Assembly (NCBI RefSeq): GCF_934560975.1
Contig: NZ_CAKTFO010000005.1
Coordinates: 1 to 64,000, forward strand
Source: an uncultured Sphingomonas sp.
Lineage (GTDB): Bacteria; Pseudomonadota; Alphaproteobacteria; Sphingomonadales; Sphingomonadaceae
Direction: 5' to 3'
Length of the DNA stretch: 64,000 bases
A program made the position numbers and the translations under genes. Below are positions 8,019 to 18,027 of the stretch, in pieces (the first letter of the stretch is position 1; every line of letters starts with the position of its first letter). The notes under the pieces are model-generated. The model worked only from the letters and a program-made list of their open reading frames with translations. It made no database searches and was not told the DNA's origin.

Positions 8019-8327
8019 TTACGCCAGCTTGATCTCAACATCAACACCCGCGGCGAGGTCGAGCTTCATCAGCGCGTCGACGGTCTGCGGGGTCGGCTGA
8101 ACGATGTCCAGCAGGCGCTTGTAGGTGCGGACCTCGAACTGCTCACGGCTCTTCTTGTCGATGTGCGGGCCGCGATTGACCGTGAACTTCTCGATCCGGG
8201 TCGGCAGCGGGATCGGGCCACGGGTCAGCGCGCCGGTGCGTCGGGCGGTGTCGGCGATCTCGCCGGTCGCCTGGTCGAGTACACGATGATCGAACGCCTT
8301 CAGGCGAATGCGGATGTTGCTGTCCAT
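8019..8327 (-). CDS. rpsJ: 30S ribosomal protein S10
   Basis: S10 belongs to the small-subunit head and doubles as the NusE antitermination factor. It is 102 residues long, with MDSNIRIRLKAFDHRVLDQA at the N-terminus and GPIPLPTRIEKFTVNRGPHI in the middle. It lies between the tuf terminator (about 65 bases upstream) and its own downstream hairpin, so it looks like a separately expressed unit rather than the first gene of a continuous S10 transcript. Confidence 0.98.
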   Translation of the reverse strand: MDSNIRIRLKAFDHRVLDQATGEIADTARRTGALTRGPIPLPTRIEKFTVNRGPHIDKKSREQFEVRTYKRLLDIVQPTPQTVDALMKLDLAAGVDVEIKLA

Positions 8328-8390
8328 GGTTCCTACCGATGCGAAAGAGCCTGGGCCCGCCAGCGATCCTTGCGGATGCGGGGACCTCTC

Positions 8391-8432
8391 ATAAAAAGCA
8401 AACCGGCCGACTCTCCGAAGAGAGCCGGCCGG
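8391..8432 (-). terminator. Rho-independent terminator of tuf
   Basis: On the minus strand a 13-base-pair stem (8403-8415 with 8420-8432, one G-T wobble) closes on a TTCG tetraloop and is followed by TTTGCTTTTTAT. It lies 24 bases after the tuf stop and is a textbook intrinsic terminator. Confidence 0.9.
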
Positions 8433-8455
8433 CTCGTTAGCGTGTGCGGGCTATA

Positions 8456-9646
8456 TTACGCGGAGATCGCGCTGACAACCCCGGCGCCCACGGTGCGGCC
8501 GCCTTCACGGATGGAGAAGCGCAGGCCCTCTTCCATCGCGATCGGTGCGATCAGCTTGACGCCGAGCTGCACGTTGTCACCCGGCATCACCATCTCGGTG
8601 CCTTCCGGCAGCTTCACCTCGCCCGTCACGTCGGTCGTGCGGAAGTAGAACTGCGGACGATAGTTGGCGAAGAACGGGGTGTGACGGCCACCCTCTTCCT
8701 TCGAGAGGACATAGACCTCCGAAGAAAATTCGGTGTGCGGCTTGATCGAGCCCGGCTTGCAAAGAACCTGGCCACGCTCGACCTCTTCACGGCCGACGCC
8801 ACGGATCAGCGCGCCGATGTTGTCGCCAGCCTGGCCCGAGTCGAGCAGCTTGCGGAACATCTCAACGCCGGTGACGGTCGTCTTCTTGGTGTCCTTGAGG
8901 CCGACGATCTCGACTTCCTCACCCACCTTCACGGTGCCGGTCTCGACGCGGCCGGTGACCACGGTGCCACGGCCCGAGATCGAGAACACGTCTTCAATCG
9001 GCATCAGGAACGGACGATCCAGCGGACGCTCCGGCTGCGGGATATACTCGTCCACAGCGGCCATCAGCTTCAGAACCGCGTCGCGACCGATGGCATCGTT
9101 CGAGCCGTCGAGCGCCTTGACGGCCGAACCCTGGATGACGGGGATGTCGTCGCCCGGGAAGTCGTAGGACGAGAGCAGCTCGCGGATCTCGAGCTCGACA
9201 AGCTCCAGGATCTCGGCGTCGTCGACCAGGTCGACCTTGTTCATGAACACGACCAGAGCCGGCACGCCGACCTGACGGGCGAGCAGGATGTGCTCGCGGG
9301 TCTGCGGCATCGGGCCGTCGGTCGCGGACACGACCAGGATGCCGCCGTCCATCTGCGCGGCGCCGGTGATCATGTTCTTCACATAGTCGGCGTGGCCGGG
9401 GCAATCGACGTGCGCATAGTGACGCGCGTCCGTCTCATACTCGACGTGCGCGGTCGAGATGGTGATGCCGCGCTCGCGCTCTTCCGGAGCCTTGTCGATA
9501 TTCGCATAGTCAACGAAGGTCGCGCCGCCGGTTTCGGCGAGGACCTTGGTGATGGCGGCCGTGAGCGACGTCTTGCCATGGTCGACGTGGCCGATGGTGC
9601 CGATGTTGCAGTGCGGCTTCGTCCGCTCAAATTTAGCCTTAGCCAT
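8456..9646 (-). CDS. tuf: Elongation factor Tu
   Basis: EF-Tu is the GTPase that delivers aminoacyl-tRNA to the ribosome. The 396 residues are full length. Motifs seen are GHVDHGKT (G1, residues 19-26), RGITIS (switch I), DCPGH (G3) and NKVD (G4), with typical domains 2 and 3 ending GRTVGAGVVSAISA. It is placed downstream of fusA in the str order with a 148-base gap, and a strong terminator follows it. Only this copy is visible; a second tuf elsewhere cannot be excluded. Confidence 0.99.
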   Translation of the reverse strand: MAKAKFERTKPHCNIGTIGHVDHGKTSLTAAITKVLAETGGATFVDYANIDKAPEERERGITISTAHVEYETDARHYAHVDCPGHADYVKNMITGAAQMDGGILVVSATDGPMPQTREHILLARQVGVPALVVFMNKVDLVDDAEILELVELEIRELLSSYDFPGDDIPVIQGSAVKALDGSNDAIGRDAVLKLMAAVDEYIPQPERPLDRPFLMPIEDVFSISGRGTVVTGRVETGTVKVGEEVEIVGLKDTKKTTVTGVEMFRKLLDSGQAGDNIGALIRGVGREEVERGQVLCKPGSIKPHTEFSSEVYVLSKEEGGRHTPFFANYRPQFYFRTTDVTGEVKLPEGTEMVMPGDNVQLGVKLIAPIAMEEGLRFSIREGGRTVGAGVVSAISA

Positions 9647-9751
9647 TGCTTCCTACCTTGCTTTCCGATGTTGGGAGTGACGGAACGCACCTCCAGACGG
9701 GGTGCGCCCATAGCAGCTTTTTCGGCTTATGCCAGCCTCCGTCACCGACTT

Positions 9752-9788
9752 GCAATGCGGCCCCTCCCCACGGGAACGGCCGCATCGC
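9752..9788 (-). promoter_or_regulatory. Hairpin in the fusA-tuf gap, possible weak tuf promoter nearby
   Basis: On the minus strand GCGATGCGGCC pairs with GGCCGCATTGC (11 base pairs, one wobble), beginning 6 bases after the fusA stop. No T-run follows, so full termination is doubtful. At the hairpin's downstream foot TTGCAA (9750-9755), 18 bases before CATAAG (9726-9731), could act as a weak promoter for tuf. The match to consensus is only partial. Confidence 0.35.
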
Positions 9789-9794
9789 AATCGG

Positions 9795-11888
<2,094 letters not shown>

Positions 11889-11910
11889 GATCGTCAGTTC
11901 CTTAGCGATG

Positions 11911-11937
11911 CGGGGAGCCGGACCGTCCGGCTCCCCG
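11911..11937 (-). promoter_or_regulatory. Perfect 12-base-pair hairpin between rpsG and fusA
   Basis: CGGGGAGCCGGA and its exact complement TCCGGCTCCCCG flank a 3-base loop in the 67-base gap between rpsG and fusA. No T-run follows, and the fusA ribosome-binding site begins a few bases downstream. It could be an mRNA processing or attenuation element that sets the rpsG to fusA ratio. Confidence 0.5.
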
Positions 11938-11955
11938 CGATATAGGGACGGTTTG

Positions 11956-12426
11956 TTACCAGCGGTAGTGGCTGAAGGCGCGGTTCGCCTCCGCCATGCG
12001 GTGCGTGTCTTCGCGCTTCTTGACCGCATTGCCGCGGTTGTTGGCGGCATCCATCAGCTCGCCGGACAGGCGGGCGGACATGGTATGCTCCGAACGGCCA
12101 CGCGCCGCGGTGATCAGCCAGCGGATGGCGAGCGCCTGGCTGCGCTCGGCACGGACCTCGACCGGAACCTGGTAGGTCGCACCGCCGACGCGACGGCTGC
12201 GGACCTCGATGCCCGGACGGACATTGTTGAGCGCGTCATGGAACACGCCGATCGGCTCGCGCTTGGCACGGGTCTCGATCGTGTCGAGGGCGCCATAGAC
12301 GATGCTTTCCGCAACGGACTTCTTGCCGTCAAGCATGACGCTGTTCATGAACTTGCTGAGCACGACATCCCCGAACTTCGGATCGGGCAGGATTTCGCGC
12401 TTTTCTGGACGACGACGACGAGCCAT
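11956..12426 (-). CDS. rpsG: 30S ribosomal protein S7
   Basis: S7 nucleates small-subunit head assembly and in enterobacteria represses the str operon. The 156 residues start MARRRRPEKREILPDPKFGD and contain IETRAKREPIGVFHDALNN and the C-terminal TYRMAEANRAFSHYRW-type end (here HRMAEANRAFSHYRW). It lies 52 bases downstream of rpsL. Confidence 0.98.
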   Translation of the reverse strand: MARRRRPEKREILPDPKFGDVVLSKFMNSVMLDGKKSVAESIVYGALDTIETRAKREPIGVFHDALNNVRPGIEVRSRRVGGATYQVPVEVRAERSQALAIRWLITAARGRSEHTMSARLSGELMDAANNRGNAVKKREDTHRMAEANRAFSHYRW

Positions 12427-12478
12427 CTTTTTCTTCCTTTAAACTTCAGCCTGATGATCGGACGATATGCCGATCGGC

Positions 12479-12850
12479 TTACTTCGGACGCTTTGCGCCG
12501 TACTTGGAACGGGACTGCTTGCGGTTCTTCACGCCCTGCGTGTCGAGCACGCCGCGCAGCACGTGGTAGCGCACGCCGGGAAGGTCGCGCACACGGCCGC
12601 CGCGGATGAGCACCACCGAGTGCTCCTGCAGGTTGTGGCCCTCGCCCGGGATGTAGCTGATCACTTCGCGCTGGTTGGTCAGGCGGACCTTGGCCACCTT
12701 GCGCAGCGCCGAGTTCGGCTTCTTCGGGGTCGTGGTATATACGCGGGTGCAGACGCCGCGCTTCTGCGGATTCTTTTCCATCGCAGGCACCTTGGACTTG
12801 GTGATCTGCGGTTCGCGACCCTTGCGGATCAGCTGATTGATCGTTGGCAT
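12479..12850 (-). CDS. rpsL: 30S ribosomal protein S12
   Basis: S12 sits at the decoding centre and controls translational accuracy. The ATG at 12850 gives MPTINQLIRKGREPQ and a 123-residue protein. A second ATG 12 bases upstream is in frame but would add only MKGF. The accuracy loop TTPKKPNSALRK (Lys43) and Asp89, the usual methylthiolation site, are present. Residue 88 is Arg (codon CGC on the minus strand at 12587-12589), where E. coli has Lys. In other bacteria the Lys88-to-Arg change is a known streptomycin-resistance substitution. The gene heads the str operon behind a strong promoter. Confidence 0.98.
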   Translation of the reverse strand: MPTINQLIRKGREPQITKSKVPAMEKNPQKRGVCTRVYTTTPKKPNSALRKVAKVRLTNQREVISYIPGEGHNLQEHSVVLIRGGRVRDLPGVRYHVLRGVLDTQGVKNRKQSRSKYGAKRPK

Positions 12851-13022
12851 GAAGCCCTTCACCTTCCGGGGTTACTTTACCCTGTCCGCAACCCGTTGCC
12901 GCCAGCCTCGATGCGGACGGAACAAGGAAAGGCCAAAGGTGGCATCGCGCCGCCCCGGCCCTGCAGACATTGGCAATGTTCAGCACACAGGCGAGCCCAT
13001 CGGAGTCTCGCAAGCGTGCCGC
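12851..13022 (-). promoter_or_regulatory. rpsL leader: 5' leader of the str operon
   Basis: About 165 bases lie between the predicted transcription start (near 13015) and the rpsL ATG. No reading frame with coding features is seen. The ribosome-binding site is within GGAAGGTGAAGGGC just before the start. A leader of this size may fold into a regulatory structure, but I cannot identify a known element. The rest of the gap, to about 13211, shows nothing further apart from the promoter. Confidence 0.4.
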
Positions 13023-13051
13023 CCTATAACCGGCGGGGCATACATGGTCAA
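13023..13051 (-). promoter_or_regulatory. Sigma70-type promoter of rpsL-rpsG-fusA-tuf
   Basis: On the minus strand TTGACC (13046-13051) and TATAGG (13023-13028) are separated by exactly 17 bases. Both are close to the TTGACA/TATAAT consensus. The site lies 173 bases upstream of the rpsL start, in the only sizeable gap before the str genes. Confidence 0.75.
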
Positions 13052-13238
13052 CCGGGGCAAGGGTGGGGCCGGATGGTTCCGTCCTCCCCACAATGACATA
13101 CCAGCGACACAATCCTCCGCTCATGCGGCTGGACCTTCCGGCTGTACAAGGCATATCGATGGTGCGAGCGGGCGTGTCGCCTCTTCCTCGCGGCAGTAAC
13201 GGCCGGGGCCGGTGCCGGATGGAGTGGTGACGAACGGA

Positions 13239-14825
13239 ATGGCAAGGATCAATCACCTGGTGCGCCCGTCTCTTGTCGGCGGACCGGCCTGGATCATGGC
13301 GCTGGCCGCCGCGATCCTGCCGTTCCTGTTCGTGACCTTTCCTCCGCTGGTGGATGCGCCCGGCCATCTCGGCCAATATGCGATCCAGCTGGCGGGGCCC
13401 GACAGCCCACTGCGCCGCTATTTCGAGTTTCAGTGGGGCATGCGCCTCAACCTCGCCGTCGACCTGCTGATGGAGGCGCTGGCACCGTGGCTGGGCCTTG
13501 TCCGCGCCTTCTGGCTGGTGGTGCTGACCATCCCCGCCGTGACCGTGGCGGCGATCTGGCGGCTGGCCCGGGCGGGCAATCCGCGCGCCGCGGCGGCAAG
13601 CTGGGCCCTGCCGTTCGCCTACAGCTATCCGTTCAACTATGGCTTCCTCAATTATACGCTGACCGCCGCGCTGTCGCTGCTCGGCTATGCCGCCTGGCTG
13701 GAACTGGCCGATCGGCCCCGCCTGCGCGAGGCCCTGTTCTGGCCGCTGATGCCGATCCTGCTGCTGTTCCATGCGGTCGGCGGCATCCTGTTGCCGGTGA
13801 TGATCGGGATTGCGGCGGCCACGCGCCATGCGCGTCTGCGTTCCACCGCGCCGTTCGTCGCCATCGACCGGGAGGGCTTACGTGCCTTGATAAGGGAGGC
13901 GCGGCCGGTCCTGGGCGCGATGGCGCTGGTGCTGCTGTGGAAACTCAACCAGCCGCCGAGGGGGCTGGAGACCAGCTACACGATCGGCGCCAAGTTCAAC
14001 GCCATCGCGCTGGCGCTGCGCGATCAGTCGCGGGCGCTGGACATTGCCAGCATCGTCGCAATCCTTGCGGTGCCGCTGATCGGGCGGGCCCTGGGTGCGC
14101 GCTATACCCCCGCCAATGCGGCGGTGGTGATCGCCATCGGCGCCCTGTTCCTGATCATGCCGTCGCAGATGGCCGGCGCGTCCTTGTGCGACATGCGGCT
14201 GGTTCCGGCGCTGATGATCGCGGCGCTGGTGCTGCAGGACTGGTCGGCCGTGCCGCCCAAGGTGGCGCGGGGGTTCGCCATCGCCGGGCTCGCTGTGTTT
14301 CTGGTGCGGATGGGGGCCACGACCGCGGGCTTCATCGCCTATGAGCGCGTCTATGCCGCCGAGCTTCCGGCCCTGCCGCACATCCAGCGGGGCGCCAGGG
14401 TGCTGGCCCTGGTTCCGCGCCAGTGCGGATCCTGGAAGCATTGGCGGATGCGGCGGCTGGATCACCTGCCGTCGATGGTGACGGTGGAGCGCGATGCCTG
14501 GGTCAACGCCCATTGGGACGTGGGCGACATCCACCTGCTGCGCATCCTCTACCGCCCCTCGCCCGATTTCTACGACGACCCCTCGCAATTCGTGTCCTCG
14601 CCGCGCTGCGTGGCGCGCAAGAAGCCGCCGCGCACCGCCGAGCAGTGGCACAGCCGGCGGCGCACCCTGGCGCAGATCGCGCCGACCCTGCCGCTCGACG
14701 GCGCGGATTATCTGTGGACCATCCAGGAGCGGCTGCCCGCCGGCCCGTGGCAACGGCGGCTGACCCCGATCTGGTCCAACGGGGCGAGCACGCTGTACCG
14801 CATCGCGGCGCGCCCGCCCGCCTGA
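13239..14825 (+). CDS. Polytopic membrane protein of unknown function
   Basis: I do not recognise a named family. The 528-residue product has a first hydrophobic segment at about residues 15-37, then PPLVDAPGHLGQYA, and roughly ten membrane segments up to about residue 380. A polar C-terminal part of about 140 residues follows, containing VPRQCGSWKHWRMRRLDHLP and SSPRCVARKK. This shape (many helices, an acidic residue in the first loop, a soluble C-terminal domain) resembles GT-C type glycosyltransferases, but that is only a structural guess. The ATG at 13239 is preferred; an in-frame GTG at 13212 would add 9 residues. Its stop is one base from the stop of the convergent transporter gene. Confidence 0.7.
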   Translation: MARINHLVRPSLVGGPAWIMALAAAILPFLFVTFPPLVDAPGHLGQYAIQLAGPDSPLRRYFEFQWGMRLNLAVDLLMEALAPWLGLVRAFWLVVLTIPAVTVAAIWRLARAGNPRAAAASWALPFAYSYPFNYGFLNYTLTAALSLLGYAAWLELADRPRLREALFWPLMPILLLFHAVGGILLPVMIGIAAATRHARLRSTAPFVAIDREGLRALIREARPVLGAMALVLLWKLNQPPRGLETSYTIGAKFNAIALALRDQSRALDIASIVAILAVPLIGRALGARYTPANAAVVIAIGALFLIMPSQMAGASLCDMRLVPALMIAALVLQDWSAVPPKVARGFAIAGLAVFLVRMGATTAGFIAYERVYAAELPALPHIQRGARVLALVPRQCGSWKHWRMRRLDHLPSMVTVERDAWVNAHWDVGDIHLLRILYRPSPDFYDDPSQFVSSPRCVARKKPPRTAEQWHSRRRTLAQIAPTLPLDGADYLWTIQERLPAGPWQRRLTPIWSNGASTLYRIAARPPA

Positions 14826-14826
14826 A

Positions 14827-15747
14827 TCAGGTCCGCGCCTTGGGCTTGATGTAGACGTTCGCGATCTGGGGCCAGGCCTGGCGCAGCCTGGCCTCGGTGT
14901 CGGCGATCAGTTGCTCGATCCGGCCGACCGCCACCGCATCCTCGAAATCCACGCTGGCCGCCACGAACACCCGGTCCGGGGCGGTGTGGATGGTCACCAC
15001 CTCCTGCACGGCGGTGACCTCCGGCTGGTCGTCGAACGCGGTGCGGATCGCCTCGATCAGAGCGGGGTTGGCACGCTCCCCGATCAGCAGCCCCTTGCTT
15101 TCCCGCGCCAGCATGAAGGCGACAAAGGCCAATGCGACACCGATCACGACGGAGGCGGCGCCGTCCCACATCGGATTTCCGGTCACCTGCGCGAGCGTGA
15201 TGCCGATCGCCGCCACGATCAGGCCGAAGATCGCGGCGCTATCCTCGAACAGCACCACGAAGGTGGTCGGGTCCTTGGACACGCGGATCGCCTGCCACCA
15301 GCCCATGTCGCCGCGCGACTCGGAGAATTCGCGCACCGCCACCAGCCACGACGTGCCCTCCATGGCGATGCTAATGGCGAGCACCACATAGGCGACGATC
15401 GGGCTGCCGAGCGGCTCCGGATCGAGGATGTGCAGCACGCCTTCGTAGATGGACAGGCCCGCGCCCGTGGCGAAGATCAGGATCGCGACCACGAAGCTCC
15501 AGAAATACAGTTCGCGGCCATAGCCCAGCGGGTGGATGGCGTCGGCGGGCTGACGGGATCGCCGCTCCCCATAGAGGAGCAGGATCTGGTTGAGGCTGTC
15601 CACCACCGAGTGGAACCCCTCGGTCAGCATCGCCGACGATCCGGTAAAGACCGCCGCCACGAACTTGGCGACGGCGATGCCGAGATTGGCGGCCAGCGCC
15701 GCGTAGAGGACCAGCTTGCCGTTGCCGCCGTGTGCCTGCGCCGCCAT
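14827..15747 (-). CDS. Cation diffusion facilitator, ZnT9-like subgroup
   Basis: This is a 306-residue inner-membrane cation efflux family protein. It has six hydrophobic segments and a C-terminal cytoplasmic domain (about residues 210-300, VTAVQEVVTIHTAPDRVFVA). Membrane segment 2 keeps the metal-site pattern EGFHSVVDSLNQ. Segment 5 reads LFEDSAAIFGL, where classical zinc exporters have HxxxD. That ED-SAA pattern is typical of the SLC30A9/ZnT9-like branch. Substrate is therefore uncertain (zinc or other divalent ion, probably proton-coupled). It is followed upstream by a DUF3140 gene on the same strand, 28 bases away. Confidence 0.85.
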   Translation of the reverse strand: MAAQAHGGNGKLVLYAALAANLGIAVAKFVAAVFTGSSAMLTEGFHSVVDSLNQILLLYGERRSRQPADAIHPLGYGRELYFWSFVVAILIFATGAGLSIYEGVLHILDPEPLGSPIVAYVVLAISIAMEGTSWLVAVREFSESRGDMGWWQAIRVSKDPTTFVVLFEDSAAIFGLIVAAIGITLAQVTGNPMWDGAASVVIGVALAFVAFMLARESKGLLIGERANPALIEAIRTAFDDQPEVTAVQEVVTIHTAPDRVFVAASVDFEDAVAVGRIEQLIADTEARLRQAWPQIANVYIKPKART

Positions 15748-15775
15748 CAGCGCGGCCCGGACATAAGGGGGGCGC

Positions 15776-16129
15776 TCACTTCTTCATGGGGTCGTGGCCC
15801 CAATTCATCAGCGAATAGCGCCAGTCGCTGTGATCCTTGTCCTCCGCCGGGCCGCCCTGCGCCATGTGGCGGTGCACGTAGCCAACGACCTTGCGCATAT
15901 GGGTATAATCGTCGTCGGTCAGGTCGGCCTGCCTGGTGCGCTTGATCGCGATGATCCGCGTGCCGGACTTATGGCCGACGCTTTCGCCGGGCCCATCGCC
16001 ATCCTCGCCCTTCCAGCCGACGCGCTGGCTGTCTTCGCTGTCGAGCCAGCGTTCGAGTTCGGCGGGGGTCATGTTGACCGCCTCGCCGAACGCCTTCCTG
16101 GTTTGTGCCTGATCGTCCGCGTCAGCCAT
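15776..16129 (-). CDS. DUF3140 domain protein
   Basis: This is a 117-residue soluble, strongly charged protein of unknown function. The conserved features are FGEAVNMTPAELERWLDSED, SVGHKSGTRIIAIKR and the C-terminal YVHRHMAQGG...WRYSLMNWGHDP, which I recognise as the DUF3140 pattern. This small family is often found in alphaproteobacteria and actinobacteria. The ribosome-binding sequence CAGGAG lies just before the start. It has the same direction as the transporter gene downstream, so co-expression is possible. Confidence 0.75.
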   Translation of the reverse strand: MADADDQAQTRKAFGEAVNMTPAELERWLDSEDSQRVGWKGEDGDGPGESVGHKSGTRIIAIKRTRQADLTDDDYTHMRKVVGYVHRHMAQGGPAEDKDHSDWRYSLMNWGHDPMKK

Positions 16130-16181
16130 GCCCGCACTCCTGTGTGAGTGCAGGCAACGGGCGGGCGGACGATCGGCTCCG

Positions 16182-17597
16182 TCACATGTGGATCACGCGA
16201 CCATAAGCGGCCAGCACGCTTTCGTGCATCGCTTCGGACAATGTCGGGTGCGGGAAGATGGTGGCCATCAGGTCGGCCTCCGTTGTTTCCAGCTGCTTGG
16301 CGACGGTATAGCCCTCGATCAGCTCGGTCACTTCCGGGCCGGTCATGTGCGCGCCGAGCAGTTCGCCGGTCTTGGCGTCGAACACCGTCTTCACGAAGCC
16401 TTCCGCTTCGCCAAGCGCGATCGCCTTGCCATTGCCGATGAACGGGAATTTGCCGACCTTGACCTCGTAGCCGAGCTCCTTGGCCTTGGCCTCGGTATAG
16501 CCGACGCTCGCCACCTGCGGGCGGGAATAGGTGCAGCCGGGAATGTTGCGCACGTCCATGGCGTGCGGGTGCACGTCCTTGTTGCCGGCGGCCTGGGCGA
16601 TCGCCTCCACCGCGATGATGCCTTCGTGGCTCGCCTTGTGGGCCAGCCAGGGCGCGCCGGTGATGTCGCCGATCGCGTAAACGCCGTCGACATTGGTGCG
16701 GCACATCGGGTCGATCACGACATGGCCGCGTTCGGTCTTCACGCCCAGCGCCTCCAGCCCGATATTCTCGGTGTTGGGCACGATGCCGACCGCGACGATG
16801 ACGTGGCTATACTCCTTGGTCAGCGTCTTGCCGTCGGGCTGCTTGATGGTGGCGGTGACGGAGCGGCCGGGCTTCACGTCCAATTTCTCGACGCCGTGCT
16901 TGGGCAGGATGGTCATGCCCTGCTTCTCGAACTGCTTCTGCACGAAGGCGGAGACCTCATGGTCCTCCACCGGCAGGATGCGGTCCAGCATCTCGACGAT
17001 GGTCACCTTGGCGCCCATGTCCGAATAGAAGCTGGCGAATTCGCAGCCGATCGCGCCCGAACCGATGACCAGCAGCTCCTTCGGCATCTCGTTCGGGGTC
17101 ATCGCATGGCGATAGGTCCAGATGCGGTCGCCGTCCGACTTGGCGAACGGCAGGTCGCGGGCGCGCGCGCCGGTCGCCAGGATGATCGCCTTGGCCTGCA
17201 CCTCGGTCGTGGCGTCGCCGGTCTTGACCGTGATCCTGTTCTTGGCGGTGAGCGTGCCGACGCCCTCGACCACGGTGACCTTGTTCTTCTTCATCAGGCC
17301 CTTGACGCCGGCATTCAGCTGCCCGGCGACCTTGCGGCTGCGGTCGACGATCTTGGGCAGGTCGAACCCGGTCTTTTCCGCCGACAGGCCGTAATTCGCG
17401 GCATGGGTCATGTAGTGATAGACTTCGGACGTGCGGAGCAGCGCCTTGGTCGGGATGCAGCCCCAGTTAAGGCAGATGCCGCCCAGCCGCTCGCGCTCGA
17501 CGATCGCGACCGTCATGCCAAGCTGCGCCGCGCGGATCGCCGCGACATAGCCGCCCGGGCCCGAGCCGAGGATTGCGAGATCGTAAGTGTCCGCCAC
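16182..17597 (-). CDS. lpdA: Dihydrolipoyl dehydrogenase (E3)
   Basis: The enzyme reoxidises dihydrolipoyl groups of 2-oxoacid dehydrogenase complexes with NAD+, using FAD and a redox disulfide. The 471 residues start with the FAD-binding GSGPGGYVAAIRAAQLG, and the disulfide motif is GGICLNWGCIPTKALL (about residues 38-53). A central NAD-binding domain follows. The dimerisation domain near the C-terminus carries the catalytic His-Glu region FPHPTLSEAMHE. It is in line with a thioesterase and the pyruvate dehydrogenase E2 gene upstream, which suggests it serves that complex. The E1 genes are not in this window. Confidence 0.96.
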   Translation of the reverse strand: MADTYDLAILGSGPGGYVAAIRAAQLGMTVAIVERERLGGICLNWGCIPTKALLRTSEVYHYMTHAANYGLSAEKTGFDLPKIVDRSRKVAGQLNAGVKGLMKKNKVTVVEGVGTLTAKNRITVKTGDATTEVQAKAIILATGARARDLPFAKSDGDRIWTYRHAMTPNEMPKELLVIGSGAIGCEFASFYSDMGAKVTIVEMLDRILPVEDHEVSAFVQKQFEKQGMTILPKHGVEKLDVKPGRSVTATIKQPDGKTLTKEYSHVIVAVGIVPNTENIGLEALGVKTERGHVVIDPMCRTNVDGVYAIGDITGAPWLAHKASHEGIIAVEAIAQAAGNKDVHPHAMDVRNIPGCTYSRPQVASVGYTEAKAKELGYEVKVGKFPFIGNGKAIALGEAEGFVKTVFDAKTGELLGAHMTGPEVTELIEGYTVAKQLETTEADLMATIFPHPTLSEAMHESVLAAYGRVIHM

Positions 17598-17625
17598 GTC
17601 TGTCTCCTAACCGTCCCGGCCGCCG

Positions 17626-18027
17626 TCAGTTCTGGACCATCGGCGGGACGACGCGCTTCTGGCGGTCCTCACCGATGGCGACGAAGGTGAACTGGGCCTG
17701 CGTTACCTTGTGAAAAACATTCTCGTTGCGCGTGCGCCGCCACGCCTCGACATCGACCTTCATCGACGTGCGGCCGACCGCAACGAGCTTGGCATAGACC
17801 GACACCTCGTCGCCGATCGCCACCGGCCGGTGAAAGGCCATGGCGTCGACCGCGACGGTGGAGGCCCGCCCGCCCGAATGGCGGGAGGCGACGGACGCCG
17901 CCGCCAGGTCCATCTGCGCCATCAGCCAGCCGCCGAATATGTCCCCATAGGGGTTCGTATCCTGCGGCATGGCCGTGACCCGGATGGCGGGCTCATGCGT
18001 CGGCGGGCTTTCCGTCGATTCGCTCAA
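17626..18027 (-). CDS. Acyl-CoA thioesterase, hotdog fold (YciA-like)
   Basis: This cytoplasmic enzyme of 133 residues probably hydrolyses acyl-CoA. The catalytic region is MPQDTNPYGDIFGGWLMAQM (Asp at about residue 29), followed by VAVDAMAFHRPVAIGDEVSV, both characteristic of the YciA/BFIT hotdog group. Its first bases overlap the stop of the E2 gene by 4 bases. It is thus wedged between the E2 and E3 genes, an odd place that suggests adjustment of acetyl- or acyl-CoA pools in step with pyruvate oxidation. That role is inference. Confidence 0.88.
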   Translation of the reverse strand: MSESTESPPTHEPAIRVTAMPQDTNPYGDIFGGWLMAQMDLAAASVASRHSGGRASTVAVDAMAFHRPVAIGDEVSVYAKLVAVGRTSMKVDVEAWRRTRNENVFHKVTQAQFTFVAIGEDRQKRVVPPMVQN

